64,000 nt of DNA from Flaccisagitta enflata (taxonomy: Eukaryota > Chaetognatha > Sagittoidea > Aphragmophora). Below, in pieces: positions 20,071 through 35,074 of this stretch. The stretch is from positions 46,562,001 to 46,626,000 of the forward strand of contig OZ231126.1 in the NCBI GenBank assembly GCA_965153355.1, in the 5' to 3' direction. Under the pieces are notes generated by a model. The model searched no databases. It was not told the origin of the DNA and saw nothing but the letters and a program-made list of their open reading frames with translations. Both the position numbers and the translations under genes were made by a program. How positions within the stretch are numbered: position 1 is the stretch's first letter; every line of letters begins with the position of its first letter.

Positions 20071-20404
20071 ATAGTAGGTTGGCCTAAAGTGGGCTCATAG
20101 TCAAATTTCATGATGCCATTGGAGAAAATATGATCATTTCCCTGATACATAAAGAATCCAAGATTTGAGGGTGATTAAAAAAAGTTTACACATGACCGCC
20201 ACCCCACCCATTTCCTATTATAAGAAAAAATCTTTTCTGTACATTTTCTATAGAAAATAGGGGGGGGGGGTGGCGGTCATGAGTAAACTTTATCTGATTA
20301 CCCCCAAACTTTGGAATTCTCATTTATGATGGAGATGGTCTCATTATCTCCAATGGCAACATGAATTTTGAAAATGATCCCACTTAAAGCCACCCTACTA
20401 TATG
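20071..20404. mobile_element. full-length foldback MITE
   Basis: The element is one long inverted repeat. ATAGTAGGTTGGCCTAAAGT at the left pairs with CACTTAAAGCCACCCTACTAT at the right, and inner arms pair TTTACACATGACCGCCACCC with GGTGGCGGTCATGAGTAAA. A run of nine or more G/C lies near the centre. TA-flanked, so probably Tc1/mariner-derived. Confidence 0.8.
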
Positions 20405-20570
20405 GTGAGGCATCGCTAGAGCACATATGCTTTTAGGGCATACCCTATAAGGCATAACAGATGATTCTGTAGTTATTTGCTCATTGGCAATTGAGCAGCG
20501 TAATTACAGGGCATAAATTTGCTCAATCCCTTGGCATGCGTTCTAGTGAAGCTTAACTATTCTTCTGATC
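20405..20570. repeat. dispersed repeat, copy 2
   Basis: Diverged direct copy of 19641-19816, adjoining the foldback element. It includes CCTATAAGGCATAACAGAT and CTAGTGAAGCTTAACTAT. Confidence 0.55.
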
Positions 20571-21695
20571 AGTGATCTGGCTTCTTAGGTTTCCCCCTGT
20601 CCCAGAAATAATTTTTTTAAAGATCTTTTAAACACCTTTTTCCCTACATGGTTATTCAGAAACGGTTTCAACATTCCAATTGCAAAAATTACATCTAAAT
20701 ATCTTTAATATTAGCCCAATCCGGCATTTCCAGCTCAAACCATATAGAAATGAAAGCAAGTTAGAGAAAAAACAGCCTTGCCAGCCATCTTCAAAAAAAG
20801 CTAAATATTTTTTTTGCCATTTGTGATTAATGACCCTGTACTTCTCTTAGAATAATACTAACCAGTAACCATCCTGCGGGCTAATTTGCATAGATTCAGT
20901 CTGTCGCCTTGTTCTCGGGCTCGATTTAATTATCTCGATGGCACTATTCAGCTTAACATGCACAAATGAATATTGAAGGTTTTTCAAACTAGCACCAATA
21001 CTGGTGCGTGCGCCAAGTCAGGTTTGAAGCTGCCAGCGCGGCATACATAAAATAATGCCGGCTTTAATGACCAACGAATCAGAAAAACACTTTCATTATC
21101 ATGAGTTGGGGCTAATCAGAGAGTTAATGTACTAATTCTTCAAAATTTATAAGCACAATGGGCGCGAATTAGAGCAGACAAAAAAACGTGCGATAAATGA
21201 CAACTAGAGTCAACTATGTATAACTTACAAGGCTAAACAACTACTCTAATCAATCAAAAGCTTGCTTCGACAAACTCAATAAAAGGCAAGAGGTTCGTTA
21301 TCAGATGAAGGTATCTACTATAAAATGGATACGAGCCCTCCAGCTGTCTTTATAACGGGTTTCAATGTAAATTCAGCTTTTCTTAATACTTTGCCTACGT
21401 CAATACTGGAAGTGGGGTCCAAGGGGTGGGGCATATCGGGAATTCACAGCGTCGATAAAAGGGTAAAACAGCATGTCATACTCGTGTAAGTATTAAAACA
21501 AGTCCCAGAGGGACGCGAGAGGCTTCTCATTGATCATCGGCTCTCAACTAAGGAATAAAAGATGTTTACATATTACATAATAATTACATCATTCATGTAG
21601 TTTTTATATTATATATAGTATTTATCAGGGAAAAGGTCATTTGCAAGATTGGCAAGCACGGCTTCATAGTGCAATAGGAAAATACAGTTATTTCA
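20571..21695. other. 3' flank of the sFRP gene
   Basis: No exon or repeat recognised. The sFRP 3' UTR should begin at 21695 and run toward lower coordinates. Confidence 0.45.
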
Positions 21696-24641
<2,946 letters not shown>

Positions 24642-25428
24642 TGTCGTTGTAAAGTTTTTCCACACGATGGGAGAAGAGTTTATCATGGTTGACTTAGAAT
24701 ATATGCGGAGTGAAAATATATGTGCGAACGCTTCGTATTTCAATGAACTTTCCGAGTAAATAACGCTCACCAAAGCGCAGAAAAAGCGTTGTTAATCGGT
24801 CGAGTCGTGAATCCGATCCAAGGCAAACTTGCGTCGGCATCGCTCGCCCATTTTTGCACCGACGTTGATAAACGAGTTTTAGGGCATCTGGACAAAAACG
24901 GGGGAAGGTAATATCATATTATTGATAGGAAATTTACAATAGGAACGCCGATATAAATTAGCCTAACTGGGGTGGAAAAGTGGGGGGGCTGGACTAGACA
25001 GTATTGAGGTGGGCAACGGAGAAATTGTTTTCTGTACGCGACAATGGGACCCAGGTAATCCCGGGGGCAGTCACCACCGCAGATTTCTCAGCTGTTTTTC
25101 CGCCATTCGAGTGCAAAAGCGCCGACACAACCCGGTACTCCGAAACTACTCGACAGCGGCTGCTCTTTTGTTCGGAAAGAAAGGTTTCCATGGAATCCTA
25201 GACGCACTGGTCTCTATCATGTTATACCCATAAATCGTTACGTCATGTCATGATAAACAAGAGCAACTCGGGCTGAAGGATACATCGTGAGAAGCAAATC
25301 TGGCCCAACCCCCTACTTACCATCCTGAACAAATCACACCCTGCGTTACATGACCTCAAATTACCATGCCTTAGATGACATTCTGAGGTTTTACAACTCA
25401 ATACAAGCATCAACGAAAAATCGTTCCA
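24642..25428. promoter_or_regulatory. divergent intergenic region between sFRP and CFAP97D1
   Basis: The two genes are transcribed away from each other with 787 bp between ATGs, so both promoters should lie here. I see no confident TATA or initiator. GATATAAATTA near 24950 is a weak candidate for the plus-strand gene. Confidence 0.4.
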
Positions 25429-28400
25429 ATGAACCAAAGAGGGGGATCCGGCAGCAACACAAACTCCAAAATGCACCGAGCGTATCAACCGCTGCTGCCA
25501 ACGCACAATAAACTCCTTCAGAAGCGATGGGATGACAAATACTATAGCGAGCATAGGGATAAAGTTCGAGGAGCCAATCCCATGGTTGACACAAAACCAC
25601 CACCGACGTATATGCATCTTCATTTGAAACTCAAGAAGTTACAGCTCGAAGAGGAAAGATTAGCACAGGTAGTAAAGGACCACTAGAGGTGAATCAGACA
25701 AAATGAGGGTCAAGGAGGCGTCAGATTATGCTTACATCAAATTATTCCACAGGTGGAGAGAGACAATCGGATCCTTTTGGAGAAAATGGCCCACATCATG
25801 AGAACCAGAGGAAGGGTTGACAATATCAACTCGTATCAGTACAAAAGTCTCAACAAAGAGAAGCGACAAAGAGAACTGGTTCGAGTGACACAGGTGAGTA
25901 TGCAACGTAGCCAAGACAAGCCAAAACGTGACCAAGACAAGCCAAAACTATGATTAAGACCGACCAATAAGGATTTAAAACCAACTATTTTAAATAATCC
26001 ATTCCCTTCCTATTGAAAGCCTAGGTTTCGAATTCCATGGTAAGAGCATTTGTGCCAAACACAAAACCGACCAATAACCTACTACAATCGGTTAAAAATC
26101 AGGAAAATCAAGCGTTACTATCGAGAGTTCTCGCGAGAAAACCAGAATACTCAGTTCAACGGTATCGCAGCGAATGGAGCGACGTGATCAAATTCATGGA
26201 TAACATCGCTTGCTACCCAGTGGATTGGTACCAAGACTACCTTGCCAGAAGGCGATTACGCTCGGGTAAATAACTGAGCGGCTTCTCATGAAGAAAGAGC
26301 TTAACCATGTATAAGCCATGACAGATATTCCATGTACTTGTCAATTTTACGTATCATCTCGCTTAACTTTTCTTCCACGAGACTTCTAATCTTTTCCTAG
26401 TAACGTTTCATTGAATTTGTTCTGTTTCACCGATTCAAAGAACATGCTGCGCCCATTTCTTAAGTATAAACATTGGTTTGTCGGAGTACATCTTATCACT
26501 TCGATGAACTGAAAAATTCTAAATCTTAACGAAATATTTTAAGAGATCGATAACATGCAACGAAGGAAGCTTTAGGAGGCAGATATTGAATATAAATATG
26601 GATGTTAAACGACTAAACGCCATGATGCCGGATTGCCGGTACATGACCTGATGTAAAAAATACAAGGGCTTGACCAAATTACAGGCTTTGGTTAATTTGC
26701 GTTTTATGTAGAAATGGATGGCGACGAAGAAGAGAGGCCAGAGGAGCTGGCCCCGCTTCCTCCCAGGACGCTTTCCGCACTGCCCAAAAAGAGCCGGAGG
26801 TCAGCGGGTAGCATAAGCGCTAGGAGTCAAGACAGCGGACATATGAGCGGCCGAGGCGATAGCGATGATGAATTAGCCCCTCAAAATGGTAAGTGCTTGC
26901 ATGCAGGGAACATAGATACTAACAAATACACACGGCCCGCAGCAACGGTCTCGCGGATGGTTCAAGGACAGTAGGATCGCATACCCACGTTTTAGATGCA
27001 CTGACCGACAGATATGACCGGGCCAGCATAGCGTGATTTCATTGCATCCCAGAAACGGACAGACGGGCAGACCATTTGTTACCTGAAATTCCTCTGTTAA
27101 TCCTCTTGCGTTTTCGGGAAAACGACGAGTCCTCACGAATGTTTGGATGTTGATCATTGACCATGGAGAGACGAAGCGTCTAATTTCGAGAAATTGAGAG
27201 ACCGCCGATTGAGGATTTGAATTCACGAACAGAGTGAGCGAGGCAATGAGTAATCGAGGATCGGAGGATCGGAGGACTGTCATCGTCGTTGCTATGATCG
27301 TCGTCGCTTCGCAGTCCGCTTCATCCTCGTCGGTTCTCTGTTGCCGCGTTGCTCAGCTCCGAGCCGTGCCGCTAGGCTATGAGGAAAGATTGGGGGTGAG
27401 GGTGGGGAATTAAGAAGAGAAATGAAAGAATGGTTGGCATATATCATATGCTACAACGTTACTGCAGTTAAAAAAGTTACAAAACACGAAATAGGTTTGC
27501 TCCCAAAATTCAGAGTAGATGTGTGACGTGTTCGCCTGGAGACAGTCCGTAGACACACAGAAAAGCTCCATCCCACACGCAGCGTCGTTGAATAAATCCC
27601 ACATACTTAGGCGCTGCTGAACCAAAGATACGTGAAAGTGGGAGGAACTGAAAAGAATTTGGAGGATTACTGAATGATTTACAAGATTATAATCATTCAG
27701 AAAGATTTAAGTATAATAAAAAAATTGACAGCGAGAAGAGAAAATTTTTTTTCTGGAAGAGATAGGAGGGAAAACAAAAAATAAAACATAAGAGTTTCCT
27801 GATGTTGCACGAATAAAGATAAAATGGATAAATTATAAGAATGAATAAAAGACAGTAGAGTAGCATAACAATGAGTGAAGCACGGTATTTTAGGAAAGTT
27901 TGCTTTAAACGCCAGTATCAGTGTCACGCTCTATCAGCAGAGCAGCGTTTCCTCTTTGAAGTTCGATTGAAAGACGCTGAAGAGAAAACGTGCAAACAAA
28001 TTATTGGAGCGACAACGTTGCAAAAGACAAAAACGAAGTATCAGTAGGTTTTTTTTCAAGGAGCGAGGGGGGGGGGGATATTCAACAATAAGAAATAATG
28101 ATAAAAATAATAAAAACAATAATGAATTTTTTTCCTAATTTCCTCTAATTTTTTTTTTTTTTTTAGATAATTTTCGAGCGAAGAAGCCGGCAAAATTACT
28201 GCCTGTGGCGCTCTCGTGAGAGAGTTACTGGAAGTGGTATCTTGGGATCTCAACCCCCCCAACAAAACAAAAGGCTTTTGCTTTTTAGCTGCGCCATAGC
28301 ACCTCTATGAGAGGCTTTTTTTTTCTGAAATGGAAGTCAAGAGAGACAAAAAATGAGTATAACGGTAATACCCTAGTTACTCATTGGCATAGTTGTTAGT

Positions 28401-28533
28401 CCGTCGGTCGGTAGCTGTTGCAACCCCAAGGGGAACGCCCTTGACGTTGCCATATACAGTAGTAGCAATGTTTTTTTTGTAACGAGAACACAGAACAACA
28501 CAGAACGAAAAATAAAACGTAACGCAATGTAAC

Positions 28534-28569
<36 letters not shown>

Positions 28570-28676
28570 GGAACAGTGAAGAAAAAAAAAACGAACGGGA
28601 AAAAAGAACGAATATATACACGTGAAAGAGTGAGGGAGATGGAACAATGGAATAAAAAATAATAAAAAAAAATAAC

Positions 28677-28741
<65 letters not shown>

Positions 28742-31700
28742 TTACGTGAAGTAAGGATCATATTGTACTTAAAAAAATGTATGCGCGATTATTATGGATT
28801 GTAATGATAGAAAATGCGAGTTATGGCAATGAAGGAAAGAGCGAGAAAAAAAAATGGTATCCCGAATTGACAACGAAAAACTATCTTGTTGAATCACACG
28901 AGCGACAGTTACGGACGCGACATACAAAACTATGGTATGGCGCCAATAACTCTAATTTCGACTTCTCTTTAAAAGTTGCAATACTTCGAGATTCTTTCAA
29001 CGACGAAGAAAGAGAATTCCAGTATTTTGGGGCAATGCTTTTGATTGATCTATCATCTGAATGACAAACAAAGAAATTACTTCTTGCCCCCCTAGTAGAA
29101 TAACCATGATTTACCGAAGTTACCATAGAGGCCATAGCACCTGGTAGCATATCCTTGGAGAGCTTAAAAGAAAAAATTCTGACACTTTGGACAAACAAAT
29201 CATCTATCTCAAGAGTCGCCAATTCGGCAAAAAGTGGGTCCGCATGAGAAATTCGGCCGGCACTGCTTATTATTCTTACCAAACTTTTCTGAAGGGTCAA
29301 TAACCGATCCCTTAACCCAAGGTTACGATCTCCCTTAAAGTTCCCCCAGTTAAGCAAACAGTACTGAAGATGGGGAAGGACCATTGTGTTGTATAAAAGA
29401 AAAAGTTGGGGCCCGTTCATGAATCCCCTGGCTCTTGCAATTATCCCAACAGTCTGACTTATTTTTGACACAATCTTACCAATATGAACCCGCCAGGAGA
29501 TTCCCTTATCAATGAATACACCAAGGAACTTAGAGCTCTCGACCTCTCGTATTGGCTTACCATCCATCTTTATGTCCCACTTGGGTGCTTCGCATAGAAA
29601 AAGTTGGTTATTTTTTTTCGCCCTCTTTACCTAATGTGGAGTGACCAATTTTAGGATACTTACCATTTTTGTTTTATCAAAAATCGTTCATCTTCCGTTT
29701 TTTAGAAAATTACTTTTGAGGACCTAATTTACATAATGCAGTGAGATAAAACAATATGCAGACATTATTTGAATCAGCTTTCATAATTATCTACTCTTCA
29801 TAGAATTGCAATTCTGCATTTTTATTTGCTCTTTTATAACTTATGTTTTGATATTTTAGTTTATTTTTACATACATCATAATTTTTTAAAACAAATAATT
29901 GTCCTTTTTGTAACAAAACTACACAGGATTTTGCTGAATTCTGGGAAATCAGTGGAAACTTTAGGGCTAAAACAAAAATGGAAGATGAAGGAATTTTGAA
30001 AAAAGGAAAATGGTCATTTTCATGATTTCTGCTCCTCCACATTACCTAAGTAGGGTGAAGGGATACTCCTAACTTTTGCTATGTGAAGCACCCAAATGTC
30101 CCACCCATCCCCAACTAGGTTCTTGATTGGTTTACTGAAATCTACAAACTCAGTCTTATCATAATTCAAAGTTAATTTATTGTGAGCAAACCAATCCGAC
30201 AGCCTACCCAATTCTGAATTTATCCCCCTTAATAAAGCACCCCGGTCTTTCCCTGAAACAAAAAGGTTTGTGTCATCCGCGAAAAGGATGTACCTGAAAA
30301 AGGACGACGCCCTAGAGAGGTCGTTTATATATAAAAGAAAGAAAAGAGGACCCAGTATGCTGCCTTGAGGTACACCCACAAGGACCTCTCTGTGCGAAGA
30401 TTCAGAGGATCCAAAGACAACATACTGCATCCGGTTACAAAGATAACTCCTCATAAGTTCCAAGGGTATCCCTCTTATCCCTAGATGTTCCATCTTGGCC
30501 AAAAGGATAGAATGGTCCACTGTATCAAATGCTTTCTTAAAGTCTACAAATACCCCTAGGCAGTGTTCCCCCTCTTCCCATGCTTTTCGGACTTTTTCCA
30601 CCATATCAAGAATAGCCATATAGGTGGAATGGCCTCGCCTAAAACCATACTGACCAGCTAGAATGGAATTCTGTTTCTTCAAAAACTTCAGTAGTCTTCC
30701 CTGTATAATTCTTTCAAAAATTTTCGAAACAACAGGCAAAACTGATATTGGGCGGTAGTTTCCAAACTGAGTCGGGTCTCCTTTTTTGAAAACTGGCGTA
30801 ACCCTGGCTAATTTAAGGAAATCCGGAAAGTACCCCACCTCGAGACATCGATTAATAAATACAGAAAGTGGTCCACTGATCTCAGCGGCAACATAACAAA
30901 GAGCCGCAGGAGAAATTTCGTCATGGCCCGGACCCTTGGAGCAATCTACGCTCTTACAAAGAGATTCAATCTCAGCAGGCGAGGTGGGTGCAAAAAAGGC
31001 AGATGAGACAGATCGAGGGCCTAAAAAATCGCGGAAGGAGCCCGACGCCGGATGACTTATTCCTGAAGCTAAATGGGGACCAATGTTAGTGTAAAAGTCA
31101 CAGAACGCCTCAGAAATATCCCGATCACTAGTAATCATCCCACCATCACTAGAGAAAGTGCGGGAGGGTGGGTCCTTTGTCCGTCCAGTTTTCCCAATGA
31201 AGTCATGAAGGACCCTCCAAGCCGCCCTGGAGTTTTTGCCGGCTTCATTGAGTTTTTTTGCAAAGTAAGATTTTTTAAGGTGGAGCCTAAGGCGACCAAT
31301 TTCCACGGTCAGGGATTCAAGGTGGGCCAATTGCCGCGCTGAGAGTCCGTCAGTTGATTTAAGTTTGAGCGTGTAGAGTCTGTTCCTTTCTTTTATTTTG
31401 TCCTTTAAAGTGTCATCATTCAGCCATGGCTTCACTAAATCTATTCTGCGTATTCTAACCTTTTTTTGTGGGAACGATTTGTTGTAACCGTCTCTTAGTT
31501 CATTCCTAAACCTTACTGCACCCTCCATCACTGAAACACCCTCAAGGGAAAAACTCTTACTCCAATTTGACACGAATTCTCGAAATTTTTCCTTATTTCT
31601 TATACCATTCTCCCTTTTAATGGCAAACCGGGGACCTGTTTCCAGGCTGACCCCCACTTCACCAAAAATTGCAAAAGCCGGGAGATGGTCGCTGATTGCC

Positions 31701-34698
31701 GAAAAAATCATACCCGAGGAAATAGGTCTACAAAAATCATTAGTAAAAATGTTGTCAATCAGCGTAGCACTTGAGGGTGTAATTCTAGATGGAAGGGAAA
31801 TAAGAGGATGAAAACCCACATTATTCATATCACAAAGAAATTTTCCAGTGGCGGAGTGATGCTCACTCTTAATAAGATCCAAGTTAAAGTCCCCCATGAG
31901 GTAACACCTCTTATTCTTAACTTTGTCCAATACAGTTTCTAAATGTTGAGAAAACAATGATACATCGGAGCCTGGGGGACAATAAATAACTCCAACTATG
32001 TAGCTTCCGCTCTTGTCGTTTACCTCTACAAAAATTGACTCAAATACACTCTCTTGAAAAATGTCCAAGTCGTCCCTAGTTTTATAGGTCAGGTGGCGCC
32101 TAAGGTAGATGGCAACCCCGCCCCATCTTTTATTTTTCCTAGAGTTTGCAACTAAATTATAACCCCCTAGGGTGGCAAATTTTTCGGAGACCTCATTAAA
32201 ATGTGTCTCAGTGAATCCTAAAATGTAAAATTTAGATCTCAGGGCCTCCTGAAGCAGTTCAAAATCCTCCAACTTCCTCGACAGACCATTTATATTCAAA
32301 CAGAGCAGCGACAGCTGCCCTTTATTTTTCTTAATAAAACCCTGCCTCATCTTAAAAAATTTTTCCTCATCATAATAACTGCAGCCACCTAGTGTTCTGT
32401 CGAGGTCTACTAAGGTATCTTTAACCAAATCATCCAGGGGGTTGAATCTTAATTCTATTGCCTTATCCAGATGTCTCTGATCTATACGAAAGCCATTAAG
32501 TGCCTCTCGAAATTCTCTATCATTAACTATAGCATTAAAGGGGAATATTTCAGGGAGACATCTGTCGCAGTAATTTATATCAAGGGTGCCATCTAGATAC
32601 CGCACTTTCCTAGAGCAAAGCGCGCAACAGCCACGGGTGTAGCGACCGCGCGTGGGTGATGGTGGAGCCAACTTTGGCGAGGGTGAAAAAGACGCGGGAA
32701 GGGTTAATTCTAACATTGAGTCAACCGCCTCATTGGTAACGTCTAAGAGAGACGAGCTTCCTAATGAAGCGAGAGGAGGCGGAGGAAGGTGAAGAGGAGG
32801 AAGAGGTGGAGGAAGGTGAAGAGGAGGAAGAGGGGGAGGGAGGTGAAGAGGAGGAAGAGGCGGAGGAAGATGAAGAGGAAAAGAAACCACAGAATTAGGT
32901 GACAAAATACTTTCTGTAGAAACATCAATGAACTCGACTGTGTAATGGCATGAAATTCGCACTCCTCGTGTCACGACGCCGGAAGAAGAGAGGATTGCTG
33001 AGTGCAGTGTCTCGAAACGATCCTAGAGGCGGGAAGTTGCGTAAGTCATTTGGCGGTGGGATTGGCGTAGGCAACAGTCCGACTCCTCTCGGTCTATGTC
33101 TGTCGGTCGGTCGGTCGGTCGGTCGGTCACGTAACGCTCGAGTTGAAAATCTCGAAAAGAAGCGAAAATCACTGGAAATGATTCAGAAATATGCTGGAAT
33201 GATTGTTAGATGCGCCATAGCATCTCTATAGGAAAGTCTGTCCGTCCATCCGTCGGTCACGCTCGAATGAAAAATCGCTAGAAATGTTTGAAATCAATAG
33301 AAAACTCATTTCGTTCATCATAAATGATACTTATATATCATAAATGATACTAATATATCATAAATGATATCATATATATCATATCATATATATATCATAT
33401 ATATCATCATATATATCATCATACATATCATCATATATATCATCATATATATCATATATATCATATATATCATATATATATCATATATCATATCATTTAT
33501 CATGTATCATATCATACATATATATCATATTTCATATCATGTATCATATCATATATCATATCATATCATATCATATATCATATCATATATCAAATCATAT
33601 ATCATATCATATATCATATCATATATCATATCATATATCATATCATATATCATATCATATATCATATCATATATCATATATCATATCATATATCATATCA
33701 TATATCATATCATATATAATATCATATATCATATCATATATCATATCATATTATATATCATATCATATATCATATCATAAATCATATTATATATCATATC
33801 ATATATCATATCATATGTCATATCATATATCATATATCATATCATATCATATATCATATCATATCATATATCGTATCATATCATATATCATATCATATAT
33901 CATATCATATATCATATCATATATTATATCATATCATATCATATCATATATCATATCATATATCATGTCATATATATCATATATATCATATCATATATCA
34001 TATCATATATATCATATATATCATATATATCACATATATCATAAATGATACTAATATAATCAGCTACGGTCTTATAGAGCTGGGGATAGGTCGGATAGGT
34101 CTGGTGATAGGTCGGATAGGTCTTAGGATAGGTCTGATAGAGCTAGGGATAGGTCTGATAGAGCTGGTGATAGGTCTGATAGAGCTTGGGAAAGGTCTGA
34201 TAGAGCTCGGGAGAGGCCTGATAGAGCTCGGGATAGGTCTTATAAAGCTAGGAATGGTCTGATAGAGCTAGGGATAGGTCTGATGGAGCTAGGGATAGCT
34301 ATGGATTAATAATGCCCGGCGGGATAGGTCTGGTAGAGCTAGGAATGGTCTGATAGAGCTAGGGATAGGTCTGATAGAGCTAGGGATAGCTATGAATAAA
34401 TGACGCTCGGCGCACCGTCTTGGCCCGTGTATCCGGCCTTGTTTATATACGTCCGCGTCCTCGCATCTCTATACGAGGTCATGCCCGCGCCCGTCGGTCT
34501 GTTGGTCTGTCTATCTATCAGTCATGCTAACCTTAATAACCTAAAAATCGCAATATCTTTAATAGAAAAGTGCTTCTAACCCAGTAGTAGTACATAGCAT
34601 AAATTGAATAAATTGATCATCACATCATTCCTTCATTATAATAACATTTTTTTCATAAAATAATTCACTTAAAGAGGACGCAGAGAGTGAGAGGGAGA

Positions 34699-34737
<39 letters not shown>

Positions 34738-34860
34738 AGATCGTTAGGGGCGGAGAAAATGACAAATATTGATCTAAAAAATGGAATTAGGGCGGAGCAT
34801 GGGTGAATTTTTGAGGACCATGCGTATGAGCATAAAAGCATAGAAGTAATCACTGGAGAG

Positions 34861-34949
<89 letters not shown>

Positions 34950-35041
34950 TAAATAGAGAACAATCACTATGTAGTGTGTGTCACTACTGTGTGGTGTAAA
35001 CCTGGCAGCTTGACGTACGTTTTTGATTAATGATGCAAACG

Positions 35042-35074
<33 letters not shown>

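Larger units (their letters stand above)
33203..34444 (+). mobile_element. long Helentron-like element containing two expanded satellite arrays
   Basis: 5' hairpin AGATGCGCCATAGCATCT + CTATAGGAAAGTCTGTCCGT. 3' arm GGCGCACC, hairpin GGCCCGTGTATCCGGCC and TTGTTT ending at 34444. Between them are a roughly 680-bp (ATATCATATC)n array (33360-34040) and a 20-21-bp array GGATAGGTCTGATAGAGCTA (34070-34395). The arm matches the 5' hairpin with one mismatch, supporting one element of 1.24 kb rather than unrelated repeats. Confidence 0.6.

Noticed and set aside
26010-26040. tRNA-like T-loop box (GGTTTCGAATTCC)
   Set aside because: One extra base in the box, no matching A box or cloverleaf around it, and it lies at the CFAP97D1 exon 3 boundary.
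33364-34048. 138-169-codon Ile/Tyr/Ser/His frames
   Set aside because: They follow the ATATC satellite, are open in several phases at once and have no non-repeat sequence.
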